From NCBI RefSeq assembly GCF_000775915.1, contig NZ_BBLT01000003.1, positions 531,004 through 595,003 on the forward strand: DNA of 64,000 nucleotides, written 5' to 3'. Of this stretch, positions 8,729 to 18,561 are shown piece after piece (positions within the stretch are counted from its first letter, which is position 1; every line of letters begins with the position of its first letter). Origin of the DNA: Sporocytophaga myxococcoides. GTDB lineage: Bacteria > Bacteroidota > Bacteroidia > Cytophagales > Cytophagaceae. The notes under the pieces were generated by a model. That model saw nothing but the letters and a program-made list of their open reading frames with translations, ran no database searches and was not told the origin of the DNA. Position numbers and translations under genes: made by a program.

Positions 8729-10900
8729 ATGGATAAATTTTATTCTACTCTATTTCTATCAATTTACTTATTCCTTTTATTCGGATTGAAGGAGGTTTCT
8801 GGTCAATCTGTTTCTAAATTCATCGTGGCAGATCAGTTCGGATATCTTCCGGATGAGGTTAAAATAGCTGTTGTCCGTGATCCGGTGACAGGTTATGATG
8901 GTTCAGAATCTTTTACGCCGGGTACTTTGTATGCAGTTGTCAATTCTGCAGGGCAACAGGTATATACCGGTCCATTGCAGATTTGGTCAGGTGGTGTGGA
9001 AGATAACTCTTCAGGTGACAAAGCCTGGTGGTTTGATTTTTCGTCTGTAGATCAACCAGGTGAATATTATATTCTGGATGTCAATAATAATGTTCGCTCA
9101 TATTCCTTTCAAATTAGCGGTGGGATTTATAACGATATACTCAAACACGCAGTACGGACATTCTTTTACCAGCGTGCGGGCTTTGCAAAACAGGCACAGT
9201 ATGCAGGGGAAGGTTGGGCTGATGGTGCAAGCCATATGCAGGACAAGAAAGCAAGAGCATATAACGATAGAAACAATGCTGCAAAGGAAAAAGATGTTTC
9301 AGGTGGTTGGTATGATGCGGGTGACTACAATAAATATACGAACTGGACAGCAAACTATGTAGTACAGATGATGTTGGCTTATCTGGAAAAACCAGATGCA
9401 TGGGCTGATAATTACAATTTGCCGGAATCTGGTAATGGTGTGCCTGATTTACTGGATGAAGCAAAGTGGGGAATAGATCATTTGCTTCGCATGCAGCAGG
9501 CTGACGGCTCAGTAATTAGCATTGCATCTCTTGCTCATGCCAGCCCTCCTTCAAGTGCAACAGGTACAACTTATTATGGTGGTATCAATACCTCTTCCGC
9601 ACATAGTGTCGCTGGCGCTTTTGCGATAGCTTCCAAAGTATATCGTTCACTGAATATGAATGCTTATGCAGATACGTTGGTTAAAAGAGCAAAACTTGCC
9701 TGGGACTGGTCCGGCGTAAATCCAAATGTGGTATGGAACAATAATGATGCGGCATATGGATCTTCAGGAATTGGAGCTGGGCAGCAGGAAACGGATGATT
9801 ATGGTCGTGAAATGGGAAGATTAAAAGCTGCAGTATTCCTCTATGATGCTACGGGAGAAGCTACATATAAATCTTATGTAGATGCGAATTATAAAAATTC
9901 ACATTTACTTCAATGGGGGTTTGCATACCCATTTGAGGGTGAATTACAGGATGTTTTGCTTTATTATACATCTCTGTCAGGAGCTACAACTGCTACAAAA
10001 AATGCCATCATCAACGCTTACAAAGGTAGTATGACAAACCACGATGATAATTTTAAGGCAATTACTTCAAAAAAAGACCCTTATCGTGCTCACCTGAAAG
10101 ACTACACCTGGGGTAGCAACAACATAAAATCTATGCAGGGAACCATGTTTCATAACATAATAAGTTATAATGTTGACGCTACCAAAAACACTATTGCCAG
10201 AGAAGCTGCTTTGGGATACATCCACTATATTCATGGGGTTAATCCTTTGAGCATGGTTTACTTATCAAACATGTATAACTATGGTGCTGAAAATGGGGTT
10301 AATGAATTTTACCATAGTTGGTTTACAGATAAAAGTGCTAAGTGGGACAGAGTAGGAACCTCCACTTACGGTCCTGCGCCAGGATTCCTGGTAGGTGGAG
10401 CAAACCCTGGATATGATTGGGATGGTTGTTGCCCTTCCGGATGTGGCAGCTCACAATTCAATGCTGTTTGTACTTCCGAATCTATCACGCCTCCTAAAGG
10501 ACAACCAAAACAAAAGTCATATAAAGATTTCAACACCAGCTGGCCACTGAACTCATGGTCCGTGACTGAAAATAGTAATGGATATCAGATCAGCTATATT
10601 CGTTTGCTTTCGAAGTTTGTAGATATAAATGAAACAACGAGTGTTGAAAGTCCTTCAGGAAAAAATACATCTTCAATGGATCTTTTTCCTAATCCTACAA
10701 ATGGTTCTTTCTGGATATCCAATGTGAAACCAGGTAAATATCAGGTTACGGTAATGGATATAAGAGGATCTGTTATGAAGACATATACTATGGATAATGG
10801 ATCACAGGAAATTCAGCTTTCTGATTTGCCTTCCGGTTCATATCTGGTTAAAGTTTCAGGAGGAGAGCAGGTTATAATTAAACCATTGATTAAATTGTAA
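8729..10900 (+). CDS. Secreted GH9 endoglucanase (cellulase) with T9SS sorting domain
   Basis: A 723-residue enzyme predicted to cleave beta-1,4-glucan with inversion. Order: signal peptide 1-25 (ends EVSGQS), CelD_N-type Ig-like domain ~30-130, GH9 (alpha/alpha)6 barrel ~135-630, T9SS type A tail ~650-723 (LFPNPTNGSFWISNV ... GSYLVKVSGG). Catalytic features: GGWYDAGDYNKYTNW at about residues 192-206 with the two aspartates of the DAGD motif, HGVNPLSMVYLSNMYNYG, and the general acid E614 in SWSVTENSNGY. No CBM is attached, so attachment to substrate or cell surface must come through the sorting domain. It is a monocistronic unit: long leader upstream and a perfect terminator downstream. It lies 4 kb before the xylanase island and probably works with it on plant cell wall. 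Confidence 0.93.
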   Translation: MDKFYSTLFLSIYLFLLFGLKEVSGQSVSKFIVADQFGYLPDEVKIAVVRDPVTGYDGSESFTPGTLYAVVNSAGQQVYTGPLQIWSGGVEDNSSGDKAWWFDFSSVDQPGEYYILDVNNNVRSYSFQISGGIYNDILKHAVRTFFYQRAGFAKQAQYAGEGWADGASHMQDKKARAYNDRNNAAKEKDVSGGWYDAGDYNKYTNWTANYVVQMMLAYLEKPDAWADNYNLPESGNGVPDLLDEAKWGIDHLLRMQQADGSVISIASLAHASPPSSATGTTYYGGINTSSAHSVAGAFAIASKVYRSLNMNAYADTLVKRAKLAWDWSGVNPNVVWNNNDAAYGSSGIGAGQQETDDYGREMGRLKAAVFLYDATGEATYKSYVDANYKNSHLLQWGFAYPFEGELQDVLLYYTSLSGATTATKNAIINAYKGSMTNHDDNFKAITSKKDPYRAHLKDYTWGSNNIKSMQGTMFHNIISYNVDATKNTIAREAALGYIHYIHGVNPLSMVYLSNMYNYGAENGVNEFYHSWFTDKSAKWDRVGTSTYGPAPGFLVGGANPGYDWDGCCPSGCGSSQFNAVCTSESITPPKGQPKQKSYKDFNTSWPLNSWSVTENSNGYQISYIRLLSKFVDINETTSVESPSGKNTSSMDLFPNPTNGSFWISNVKPGKYQVTVMDIRGSVMKTYTMDNGSQEIQLSDLPSGSYLVKVSGGEQVIIKPLIKL

Positions 10901-11015
10901 TATTATATTCAGATGCAATGTCTGGGAAACTGTCAATCGCTTGTTTATTGTTGTCCTTTTTTACTTTTAGAGGCCAGACAGTAAATGCAGGTCTATATTA
11001 GCAGGATTGATGATA

Positions 11016-11053
11016 GGAACTCAAAAGCCAGAGCTTTTGAGTTCCCTTTTTTT
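11016..11053 (+). terminator. Rho-independent terminator of the GH9 gene
   Basis: Perfect 12-bp stem GGAACTCAAAAG / CTTTTGAGTTCC with a 6-nt loop, followed by a T tract, 116 bp after the GH9 stop. Confidence 0.92.
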
Positions 11054-11391
11054 ATCGGCTATGATTCAATTCTCAAATACTCCATTTCGAATTGGTTTGA
11101 GGATAAAAAGCGGCTGTTGTGCTTACTTTTGATGACTGTTGACCTGGTCATCCTCCTTAGTCATTCCTGAACTGAAGAAGAGAAATATCAATGCGATTTT
11201 TTTTATAACCAATGATTGAGAAAATCATGACTGGGTGCTTCGATTTCATCTTAATCTCTTTAGACTGGTTTTGTCACTATTCTCCTTGAGGAGAAAATTA
11301 AGTAAAAGAATCAAGGCTGTTAGGAAATTTCTTAACCCAATTTCCTCAAGGCCGGTCCATATTGACAAGAGGAATTAAAACACTAATCCTA
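11054..11391. other. Intergenic region with degenerate dispersed repeat
   Basis: No gene supported. TTCTCCTTGAGGAGAAAATTAAG at about 11279-11302 resembles the palindromic core and flank of the repeat at 760-889, and TTTCCTCAAGG follows at ~11340; both are diverged. Confidence 0.4.
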
Positions 11392-12087
11392 TTAATTAAA
11401 TTTTATTGGAATTACCTTTCTCACATTAACCTTCCTGCCATATTCTTCTCCAGGAGACCATTCAGGGGAATTGTTGAATATATCAATGATTTTGGTTAGA
11501 TTCTCAAGGTCAATATCACCCCTTATCAATTGTTCATACTTCAAAGTTCCTTCTTTGGTGACAATAAACTGTACGAATAAAGTTCCTTTTGCTGTAACCT
11601 TCTTTGCTTTTATTTTATTTACTATATAATCATTAAATGTAGGATAGTGCCTGCTTGCTATAAATTCTGGCATTGGATTAGTATAAAGTATAACTTGGTC
11701 TTCTTCAACAGAATTTTTGTATTTGACATAGTAGGAATACCTCACTGTTGTGTCTTTAATATTTATGTAGGGGCATTTAATTTTAAATTGTTGATCGATT
11801 TTCTTATAAGTTAATGCGGGCTGAAAGTTCATTCCAATTACCTGATAAATAAATTTTCCACTAGAATCTTTTTTCAAACTAGCTCCATGAACCAAGACCT
11901 CAATGGAAGAATTGTCAATGTTTTTATTCTTAACAGACAAATAAGCTGTATATTTTTCCCCACTCTCAATTGTATCCTTCTCCGCAGTAATTTTAATGTC
12001 CCAATGATTAATATCTTGTGAGTGAACAGGTTTTAATAAACTTATCATTAAAATAGTCAAGATAAGTTTTAGTTTAAATTTCTTCAT
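11392..12087 (-). CDS. Exported protein with C-terminal TonB_C-like domain
   Basis: 231 residues with an N-terminal signal peptide (KLILTILMISLLKPVHSQ). The middle (~25-130) is beta-rich with repeated IKDTTVRYSYYVKY-like strands and no family I can name. The last ~90 residues fit the TonB C-terminal fold: a GTLFVQFIVTKEGTL strand, a helix (DLENLTKIIDIFNNSPEW) and the closing SPGEEYGRKVNVRKVIPIKFN, like the W-x-PG...G..V.V...IPI.F pattern of this family in Bacteroidota. There is no N-terminal membrane anchor plus proline-rich linker, so it is not a classical energy transducer; such exported TonB_C proteins occur often in the phylum with unclear role. Monocistronic, opposite in strand to its neighbours. 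Confidence 0.7.
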   Translation of the reverse strand: MKKFKLKLILTILMISLLKPVHSQDINHWDIKITAEKDTIESGEKYTAYLSVKNKNIDNSSIEVLVHGASLKKDSSGKFIYQVIGMNFQPALTYKKIDQQFKIKCPYINIKDTTVRYSYYVKYKNSVEEDQVILYTNPMPEFIASRHYPTFNDYIVNKIKAKKVTAKGTLFVQFIVTKEGTLKYEQLIRGDIDLENLTKIIDIFNNSPEWSPGEEYGRKVNVRKVIPIKFN

Positions 12088-12346
12088 CGTATATGACTAA
12101 AAGTATTTGAATTACTTTTAACTAATTTATTAAAAGTAATTGGATATCTAAAATAGCAAAAAGGCTAAAGAATTAAATTAAGCTAAGCATCTTTCTTTAA
12201 ACTCAATCTCTTCATTTTTTAAGGTGAGAATCTTCTTTATTCAGGTTCATGAAACGGAAAGAATGTTCTGACTAAACAAAAAATCAGAAAGAAGTAGCTT
12301 AAGTCTGGAAGCAGATTTTTATAAGTTAAATATTATAGAATATCTT

Positions 12347-12377
12347 TCTGTAACTTTTTATCTATTATTTACCTTTG
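12347..12377 (+). promoter_or_regulatory. Predicted promoter of the Asp-box protein gene
   Basis: TACCTTTG at 12370-12377 is a perfect TANNTTTG -7 box; TCTG at 12347-12350 (3 of 4 to TTTG) lies 19 bp upstream. The inferred start is about 12384, some 35 nt before the ATG. The rest of the 330-bp gap 12088-12417 shows nothing else. Confidence 0.6.
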
Positions 12378-12417
12378 TAAATAATCTTCTCAGAATCTCA
12401 ATTTTAATTCACGCAAA

Positions 12418-14414
12418 ATGAAAAAGGTAATTTTTATTTTCATTTTTTTTTGGGCGGTGCTGGACGGAATGGCTCAATGGCAGCCCCTGGGATATATGTA
12501 TCCAATTTCAGCTGTAAGATTGGTCAATCATCACGATAAGGCTTATGCCGTCATTGAAGGTCGTCTTTGCGCTGGTGATAGGGAAAGCGAAGATGTTTAT
12601 GCTTTTTATCCCATAGATCAGTCAACCGGAGTTAAATATGCCTGTTCATGGGGCGATTATTTTGTTACAGCTACTTCCAATATCGTAACCGTATATTCTG
12701 ACGTATCCACAGGTCAAAAGCTAAGAAGTCAGACCTGGGCTAAGGGTTATATCTATAGCCTGGAAGTAAAGGAACTACTTTATTGGTGGGTACTTACCAC
12801 GGAATACTTAGAAGCAGAGATACATTAAAGACTTTAGAGCTCACCGGTGCTTCCGTCAGAAATGTATTTGATGTTAAAGTGCTCGGAAATGATCTGCTTG
12901 CAGCCACTGATAGCGGGGTGCATATATCATATGATGATGGCCTTATCTGGAAAAGAATTTCAGCCAAAGCATCCGTTAATGCAATCGGATGCATTGCAGA
13001 TACGCTTTATGCAGGTACAAATTCAGGGCTGTTTTACTCTTCAGATACAGGTAAAGTATGGACTAAGGTTGCTTTCTTTGGAAACCAGACCATTAAAAGA
13101 CTTACTCAGAACGCAGAGGAACTATATATTTACACACAGAATCAACTTTTTAGAAAGACCTTAAAAAGTGGGATAGTTGAAGTTCATTTGGGAGGATTGG
13201 CAGGAGAATATCTCGATGTATTGAATTTAGGAAGGACGCAGTTGGTGTCATCTTATTGGGGAATGGTTTTTTCTGAAGACGGAGTGAACTGGACTCCTAT
13301 TACATCCCCTTTAAAAAGTAATCAGTTACGGAGTTTTACTTCATTGGCAACAGATGGAGCTACAATATTTGCTGCATCAGAAGGTACCGGAGGATACATT
13401 TCATATGACGAGGGAATGACCTGGCTTATGCGTAGCCCTCCTTTTCACTATGAGGCAGTTTGGGGAATTGGTGGGGCTTATTACGCAGATGGATTTTGGT
13501 TTTGTCGAGCGGGAAAAGGACCCTTCCGGTCATCAGATGATGGAAGATCCTGGAAAATGATCAATGAAAATTTGGATGAATTTACTTCCGTCAATTGTTT
13601 CTTTAAAGTAAAGGATATGTTGTGGTTAGGTACTTCAAAGGGACTTTTTTATAGCCTGAACAATGGAGATCAATGGCTAGAGCCAGAAGGTAAAATTTAC
13701 ACCGAAATACGAAGTTTCGTTATTTCAAGGAACGGTAAGCTATTTGCATTCGGAGGTAACAATCATTATGAATCAGAACCACCATATTCTTCCTGGAAAG
13801 CGGGTAGTCTCACATTCAAGCAAGAGTTTTCTTGTGCAGCGCAGAACGGAGATACGATCTATGCTGCTTCTTTTTCAGATGACATCTATCGGTCCTTTGA
13901 TGGTGGAGATAAATGGACATTGATTAAGAAAGGAATTGCCCAGGGTACTATATCTCATCTTACTGTAACACCTGAATATGTTTTAACTATCGATGGGATG
14001 GGAGATCTGTTTATCCGTATGCATTCAGATACAGCCTGGGCTCCATTTAATGGGAACTTACCATTTAAAGTTAAAGACCTTCTTGTAATAGGTGATACAG
14101 TTTATGGGGCTATCCAGTTTGAAAGGCTGTACCGGAGAAATCTGAGAGATTATGAATCCCCTTTAGGGCTTGGGAATAGTTTTCATTTCAGGGACATGTT
14201 GTCTTTTTTTCCTAATCCTGCCAGGGACGTGATTACATTTGCCAATCCTGCTTTATTAATGTCCATTGAGGTGCTTGACCTGACAGGAAATAAAGTATTA
14301 CAATCGCAGGCTACTGCTCAATTATCTGTTTCGGATTTGCCACTTGGTGTATATGTTGTAAGAACAACTTTGAAAGACGGAAGCATTCTCACAGGTAAAG
14401 TAATCAGGCAATAA
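12418..14414 (+). pseudogene. Secreted Asp-box (BNR/sortilin-like) propeller protein with T9SS tail, frameshifted
   Basis: Two overlapping frames form one protein of about 665 residues. Frame 1 (12418-12828) has a signal peptide (VIFIFIFFWAVLDGMAQ) and the first strands; sense then shifts by -1 at about 12769-12772, where reading GTTLLVGTYHGILRSRDT instead of ELLYWWVLTT continues the domain to 14414. At least six Asp-box motifs (S-x-D-x-G-x-x-W type) are seen: ISYDDGLIWKR, FYSSDTGKVWTK, ISYDEGMTWLM, FRSSDDGRSWKM, FYSLNNGDQWLE, YRSFDGGDKWTL, indicating one or two beta-propellers. The end is a T9SS type A domain (SFFPNPARDVITF ... LPLGVYVVRTTLKDG). Function unknown; such propellers bind glycans or proteins. 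The single shift may be a real mutation or a sequencing error; A AAG at the site could slip, but nothing else suggests programmed frameshifting. Confidence 0.75.
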
Positions 14415-14439
14415 ATATTATTTTCTTATTGATTTAGGT

Positions 14440-14473
14440 AAGGCCTTTCTTCAAGTCAGAAAGGCCTTTTGTT
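14440..14473 (+). terminator. Rho-independent terminator after the Asp-box protein gene
   Basis: Stem AAGGCCTTTCT / AGAAAGGCCTT with 7-nt loop TCAAGTC, followed by a T-rich run, 26 bp after the stop codon. Confidence 0.9.
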
Positions 14474-15122
14474 TTCCTATCTGAAGATTGTCAGTAGTCT
14501 ACCGCTATTTTTTTATCCTCATAAAAATGCGTTGCAGAAATTTAATTTTTTTTATCAAAAATCTATTTCAGCATTTTTTAATATTAATATAGGGAGAAGT
14601 AATAAATGTTTTGTGTTTTGCTTTAACTGTATGATGGACAGTTGTTCTATATTATTAATATAAAAGGTACTCTTGCTCTTATTGATAAAGTGCCATTTAT
14701 TTACTTTCTCCTTTAGGTTAATTTTCGAATGAAGTTTATGTGTTGAAAATCAATAATATTCCCAAGGTTTCAATTTTTTATAATTTTTTTTCTAATAATG
14801 TTTACTATTTAAAGAATCTGTTTGTAGGTGAGCAATTTTAATATCATTCTTAGCTTTTAAGCCAGTTTTAAAATGGTCTCAAGTCGCAAGCTAATCTTGA
14901 TAAGACAAAAGGTTATACTTATTTAATATGATATACAATAGCAGATTGCATTTACTCTTAAACCCACATGAGTTAATAACATTGCTTTCTCTTTATATAG
15001 CTGATATTATCTGTAATAATTTTAAAAGAATTCATATGTCTTAACCTTGGCGCTTCCGGATAAGAAGAGCATTAAAACAAGATCTGGAATCTAAAAGGGA
15101 TATAAGTTTAATTCATATACTT
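14474..15122. other. Long intergenic region before the xylan island
   Basis: About 650 bp, strongly AT-rich, no supported gene, no RNA I can recognise. It should contain the promoter of the GH43-GH10 operon, but no clear -33/-7 pair was found, and the 33-bp element of the GH11 and GH8 genes is absent. Confidence 0.4.
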
Positions 15123-18100
15123 ATGATATACAATTTTACTATACCAAATAAGGTGCTGTTAATTTGCCTGATAGCAATATCGTTGGTGTCCAAACAGGGA
15201 TATGCCCAGAGAGATGGGGTTTCAACCTACACTAACCCTGTATTGCCTGGCAGCCACCCTGATCAAACACTTTTGAAAGTAGGAAATGATTATTATACGG
15301 CAGGCTCAAGTTTTCACTGGACTCCAAACTTTCCCATTTATCATTCCACAGATTTGGTACACTGGGAGTTAATATCAACGGTTGTAGATCCGAATTGGAG
15401 TGTTATCAGGGCCAATGACGCGCCTAAAGATGGTACGTGGCAAGGGGCCTTGGCTCAGTTTGCCGGAAAGTATTGGGCCTTCTTTTTTATTCATGGTGCA
15501 GGGCAATATTTCTGTACTGCATCTAGTATGGCAGGACCATGGAGCGCTCCAACCCTTGTACAGGGGTCAATAGGATATGACAATGCAGTGTTTGTCGATG
15601 ATAATGGTAAGGCTTACATGCTTATGAAGAATGGTCAGGATTTCGCAGCTATCCAGGAGATTGATGCGAATGGCAGGCTCACTGGTACGCGTATGGACAT
15701 GAGTTGGGTTAACAGGAACCATATTTATAGCTGGGCAGAAGGTCCAAAAATGTGTAAGAGAAATGGTCGCTACTATTATTTTGTAGCCGGAAATGTTTAT
15801 GGAGGGCAGTATGTGTTGAGCAGCGCTACACTCACTGCCAATGAATCCAGTTGGACACGTCATGGTAATTTTTTCAAAGGTTCAGCTTCAGGAGCATTCA
15901 CGGGGCCTAATCACATTACAGGACCTGTACAAGTTGCTGATGGTACCTGGTGGTGTCTGGGACATTCATATGGAAACAATGGATGGGAAGGGCAAGGCCG
16001 ACAGAGTATGTTGTTTCAGGTCTTTTGGGATGCCAATGGAGTGCCTTATGCAAATAATCCAAACGGGCAGCCGCTTACTGCTCCAAACCTTCCTAGCAAC
16101 GGGATAAACTATGAATTCCCGGAGTCTGACAATTTCACTACTGCAACAAGGAAACCAGAATGGTACTTTCATAACATAGCCAATATCGGTAAAGCGTCTT
16201 TGACAGCTAGACCTGGATTTATGAGGCTTTCACCAGGTAATGGTGTCACGCATATATTGCAAAGAGATCCTTCAAAGCAGTATTCTTTAGTAACAAAAGT
16301 GGATATTAATGCAACCTCAAACGGGCAACAAGCAGGATTGAGACTAATGAATGGGGAAGATCTGGTATATGCCGCAGTCTATAGTGGTTATAACAATGGA
16401 AAGAAATTTGGTATCACTTTCAACGGAACTACTACTACTGAGGTAAATAATACTATTGGAAACACAGTATGGTTAAAACTCGTGAGAAATCAGCATAACA
16501 TTACCGGTTTTTATAGTGCAGACGGAATAGCTTGGACACAAATAGGAGGGAATGTAAGTGTTGCAGATCTTGATAAGGCACAAACGAATGATAATGCCTG
16601 GGTAGGAACAAGCTTGGGATTATATGCCCGATCTCAAACTGCGGATTTTGATCAGTTTTCATTTAACCATGGTTTTGATCCGATAAGTGTTGCATCTTAT
16701 TATCATTACAATGCAACCACTATAGGAAGTGGAACAGTAACCAATAATTCTGACGGAGCATGGTGCATGCTTCCTGGTGTTACCATGGAAAGTGGTGGGT
16801 CGTCTGCAAACCGTATTGTTGTGAGCGCAGCCTCAGCAAGCTCAAGCGGAACACTTGAAGTGTGGACTGATAATATTGGAACGGCAGGAACTAAAATTGC
16901 AACCATCCCTATTACAAGCACTGGAGGAACTGGCACATATAAGGATTTTTCAGCTAATATAAATGTTTCGGGACAGCATGATCTATACCTTAGGTTTGTC
17001 GGAGCTGCCAATGCATTCAGATTAAATACAGTACGTTTTGTTTCAAACGGGGGACCTTCCATCAGTTTCACCTCTCCTGAAAACAATTCCGTGTTTTCAG
17101 CTCCAGCTACAATTAATCTTGTTGCTACTGCAAGTGATGCCAATGGCAGTATTGCCAGTGTGAAATTTTATAATGGTAATACCTTGTTGTTTACTGACAA
17201 CAGTGCACCTTATAGTTATAGTTGGTCAAATGTTTCAGCGGGTTCCTATACAATAAAAGCCCTTGCCACAGATAATGAAGGTAATGAGGCTCAAGCAGAG
17301 ATTGTGGTAAAGGTTAATCTGCCTCAGGGTCCTTATAATGGCACCTGGCATGTAATTCCCGGTACAATTCAATTAGAACACTTTGATGAAGGAGGAAATG
17401 GTTTCGCATATATGGACAGCAGTCCTGGAAGCGAAACTGGAGTTAACTTTCGTACTAATGAAGATGTTGATATAGAAAATTGTACTGATGTCGGAGCTGG
17501 TTACAATATTGGATGGGCAGTTGCAGGGGAATGGTTAGAATACAGTGTAGATGTCAAGACTCCCGGCACTTATGATATTGACCTGAGAATTGCAGCAAAT
17601 GGAGATGGTCGGACTATATCAGTTTCAATGGATGGAGCTTCAATTGCCAGTAAAATTGCCATACCCAACACTGGAGGCTGGCAAACCTGGCAAACAGTGA
17701 AAGTAAAAGATATTAATCTCACTACTGGGAAGAAGATAATGAGAGTGTCCATTGGAGATGTTGATTTTATTAACCTGAACTATGTTACATTCTCATTAAC
17801 CAAAGAACTCAAACAGGAGCCTTACAAAGGCATCGCTCATCAGATTCCGGGCAGAATCGAAGCAGAAGAATATGACTTGGGAGGAGAAGGATTGGCTTAT
17901 CATGAGGTTAATACAAATGGAAATGAAGGAAAAGCAACATTAAGAAATGACGAAGTTGATATTGAAGCAACCCAGGATAGTGATGGAGCATATAACATTG
18001 CATATATTCTAAAGGGTGAATGGCTTGAGTATACAGTCAATGTGGTTGCATCAGGAAATTATGATCTGGAAGCAAGAGTAGCTGCTGATGGCGATGGTAA

Positions 18101-18536
18101 AACTTTTCATATAGAAATGGATGGAGTAGATATTACGGGCCCTGTAAACATCCCTAATACAGGCGGCTGGCAGGCATGGCAGACCCTGAAGTTAAATGAT
18201 ATCAGGCTTGAGTCCGGGGAACATGTAATGCGTATCGCTTTCGACTCAGATTACCTGAATCTAAACTATGTAGAGTTTAAAGATATCATTACCTCTATTG
18301 GTGATTTTGAATCACCTGAAATATCCGTATCCCCCAATCCCTTTTCAGATGCAGGTATCACTCTATCATTTAATGGAGATTTCAACTACAGAATAACCGA
18401 TGTAAAAGGATCAGTAGTGGAAGCCGGTACCGGTAGTTCTAAAAAGTTAATCGGGGACAGACTAAATCCCGGAATTTATGTACTCACTATAGTACATAAC
18501 AATAATATTTCCATCCGGAAGATAATAAAGCAATAA
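15123..18536 (+). CDS. Secreted GH43 beta-xylosidase/arabinofuranosidase with multiple CBM6 modules and T9SS tail
   Basis: 1137 residues. Order: signal peptide 1-29; GH43 five-bladed propeller ~35-330 with catalytic base D47 (SHPDQT), pKa-modulating D153 (GYDNAVFVDD) and acid E206 (WAEGPK); beta-sandwich of the GH43_C2/DUF1349 type ~345-520 (LVTKVDIN ... GLRLMNG); a CBM6-like jelly-roll ~530-640; Ig-like domain ~645-735; CBM6 module A ~740-885 and module B ~890-1045; T9SS tail ~1060-1137 (VSPNPFSDAGITL). The enzyme likely removes xylose or arabinose from xylan side chains or ends, outside the cell. It is the first gene of an operon with GH10, 25 bp apart. The exact specificity within GH43 cannot be fixed by eye. 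Confidence 0.9.
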   Translation: MIYNFTIPNKVLLICLIAISLVSKQGYAQRDGVSTYTNPVLPGSHPDQTLLKVGNDYYTAGSSFHWTPNFPIYHSTDLVHWELISTVVDPNWSVIRANDAPKDGTWQGALAQFAGKYWAFFFIHGAGQYFCTASSMAGPWSAPTLVQGSIGYDNAVFVDDNGKAYMLMKNGQDFAAIQEIDANGRLTGTRMDMSWVNRNHIYSWAEGPKMCKRNGRYYYFVAGNVYGGQYVLSSATLTANESSWTRHGNFFKGSASGAFTGPNHITGPVQVADGTWWCLGHSYGNNGWEGQGRQSMLFQVFWDANGVPYANNPNGQPLTAPNLPSNGINYEFPESDNFTTATRKPEWYFHNIANIGKASLTARPGFMRLSPGNGVTHILQRDPSKQYSLVTKVDINATSNGQQAGLRLMNGEDLVYAAVYSGYNNGKKFGITFNGTTTTEVNNTIGNTVWLKLVRNQHNITGFYSADGIAWTQIGGNVSVADLDKAQTNDNAWVGTSLGLYARSQTADFDQFSFNHGFDPISVASYYHYNATTIGSGTVTNNSDGAWCMLPGVTMESGGSSANRIVVSAASASSSGTLEVWTDNIGTAGTKIATIPITSTGGTGTYKDFSANINVSGQHDLYLRFVGAANAFRLNTVRFVSNGGPSISFTSPENNSVFSAPATINLVATASDANGSIASVKFYNGNTLLFTDNSAPYSYSWSNVSAGSYTIKALATDNEGNEAQAEIVVKVNLPQGPYNGTWHVIPGTIQLEHFDEGGNGFAYMDSSPGSETGVNFRTNEDVDIENCTDVGAGYNIGWAVAGEWLEYSVDVKTPGTYDIDLRIAANGDGRTISVSMDGASIASKIAIPNTGGWQTWQTVKVKDINLTTGKKIMRVSIGDVDFINLNYVTFSLTKELKQEPYKGIAHQIPGRIEAEEYDLGGEGLAYHEVNTNGNEGKATLRNDEVDIEATQDSDGAYNIAYILKGEWLEYTVNVVASGNYDLEARVAADGDGKTFHIEMDGVDITGPVNIPNTGGWQAWQTLKLNDIRLESGEHVMRIAFDSDYLNLNYVEFKDIITSIGDFESPEISVSPNPFSDAGITLSFNGDFNYRITDVKGSVVEAGTGSSKKLIGDRLNPGIYVLTIVHNNNISIRKIIKQ

Positions 18537-18561
18537 GTAAAGCCTTAATGAAATTTTCGTT

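Noticed and set aside
10985..11170. 61-codon frame after the GH9 gene
   Set aside because: Contains the GH9 terminator hairpin; no protein similarity seen.
12766..12775. Programmed -1 frameshift in the Asp-box gene
   Set aside because: Only a weak A AAG slip site, no stimulatory stem-loop or internal Shine-Dalgarno seen; mutation or sequencing error is simpler.
16706..17143. 145-codon antisense frame inside the first GH43 gene
   Set aside because: Shadow of the CBM/Ig region; no recognisable protein.
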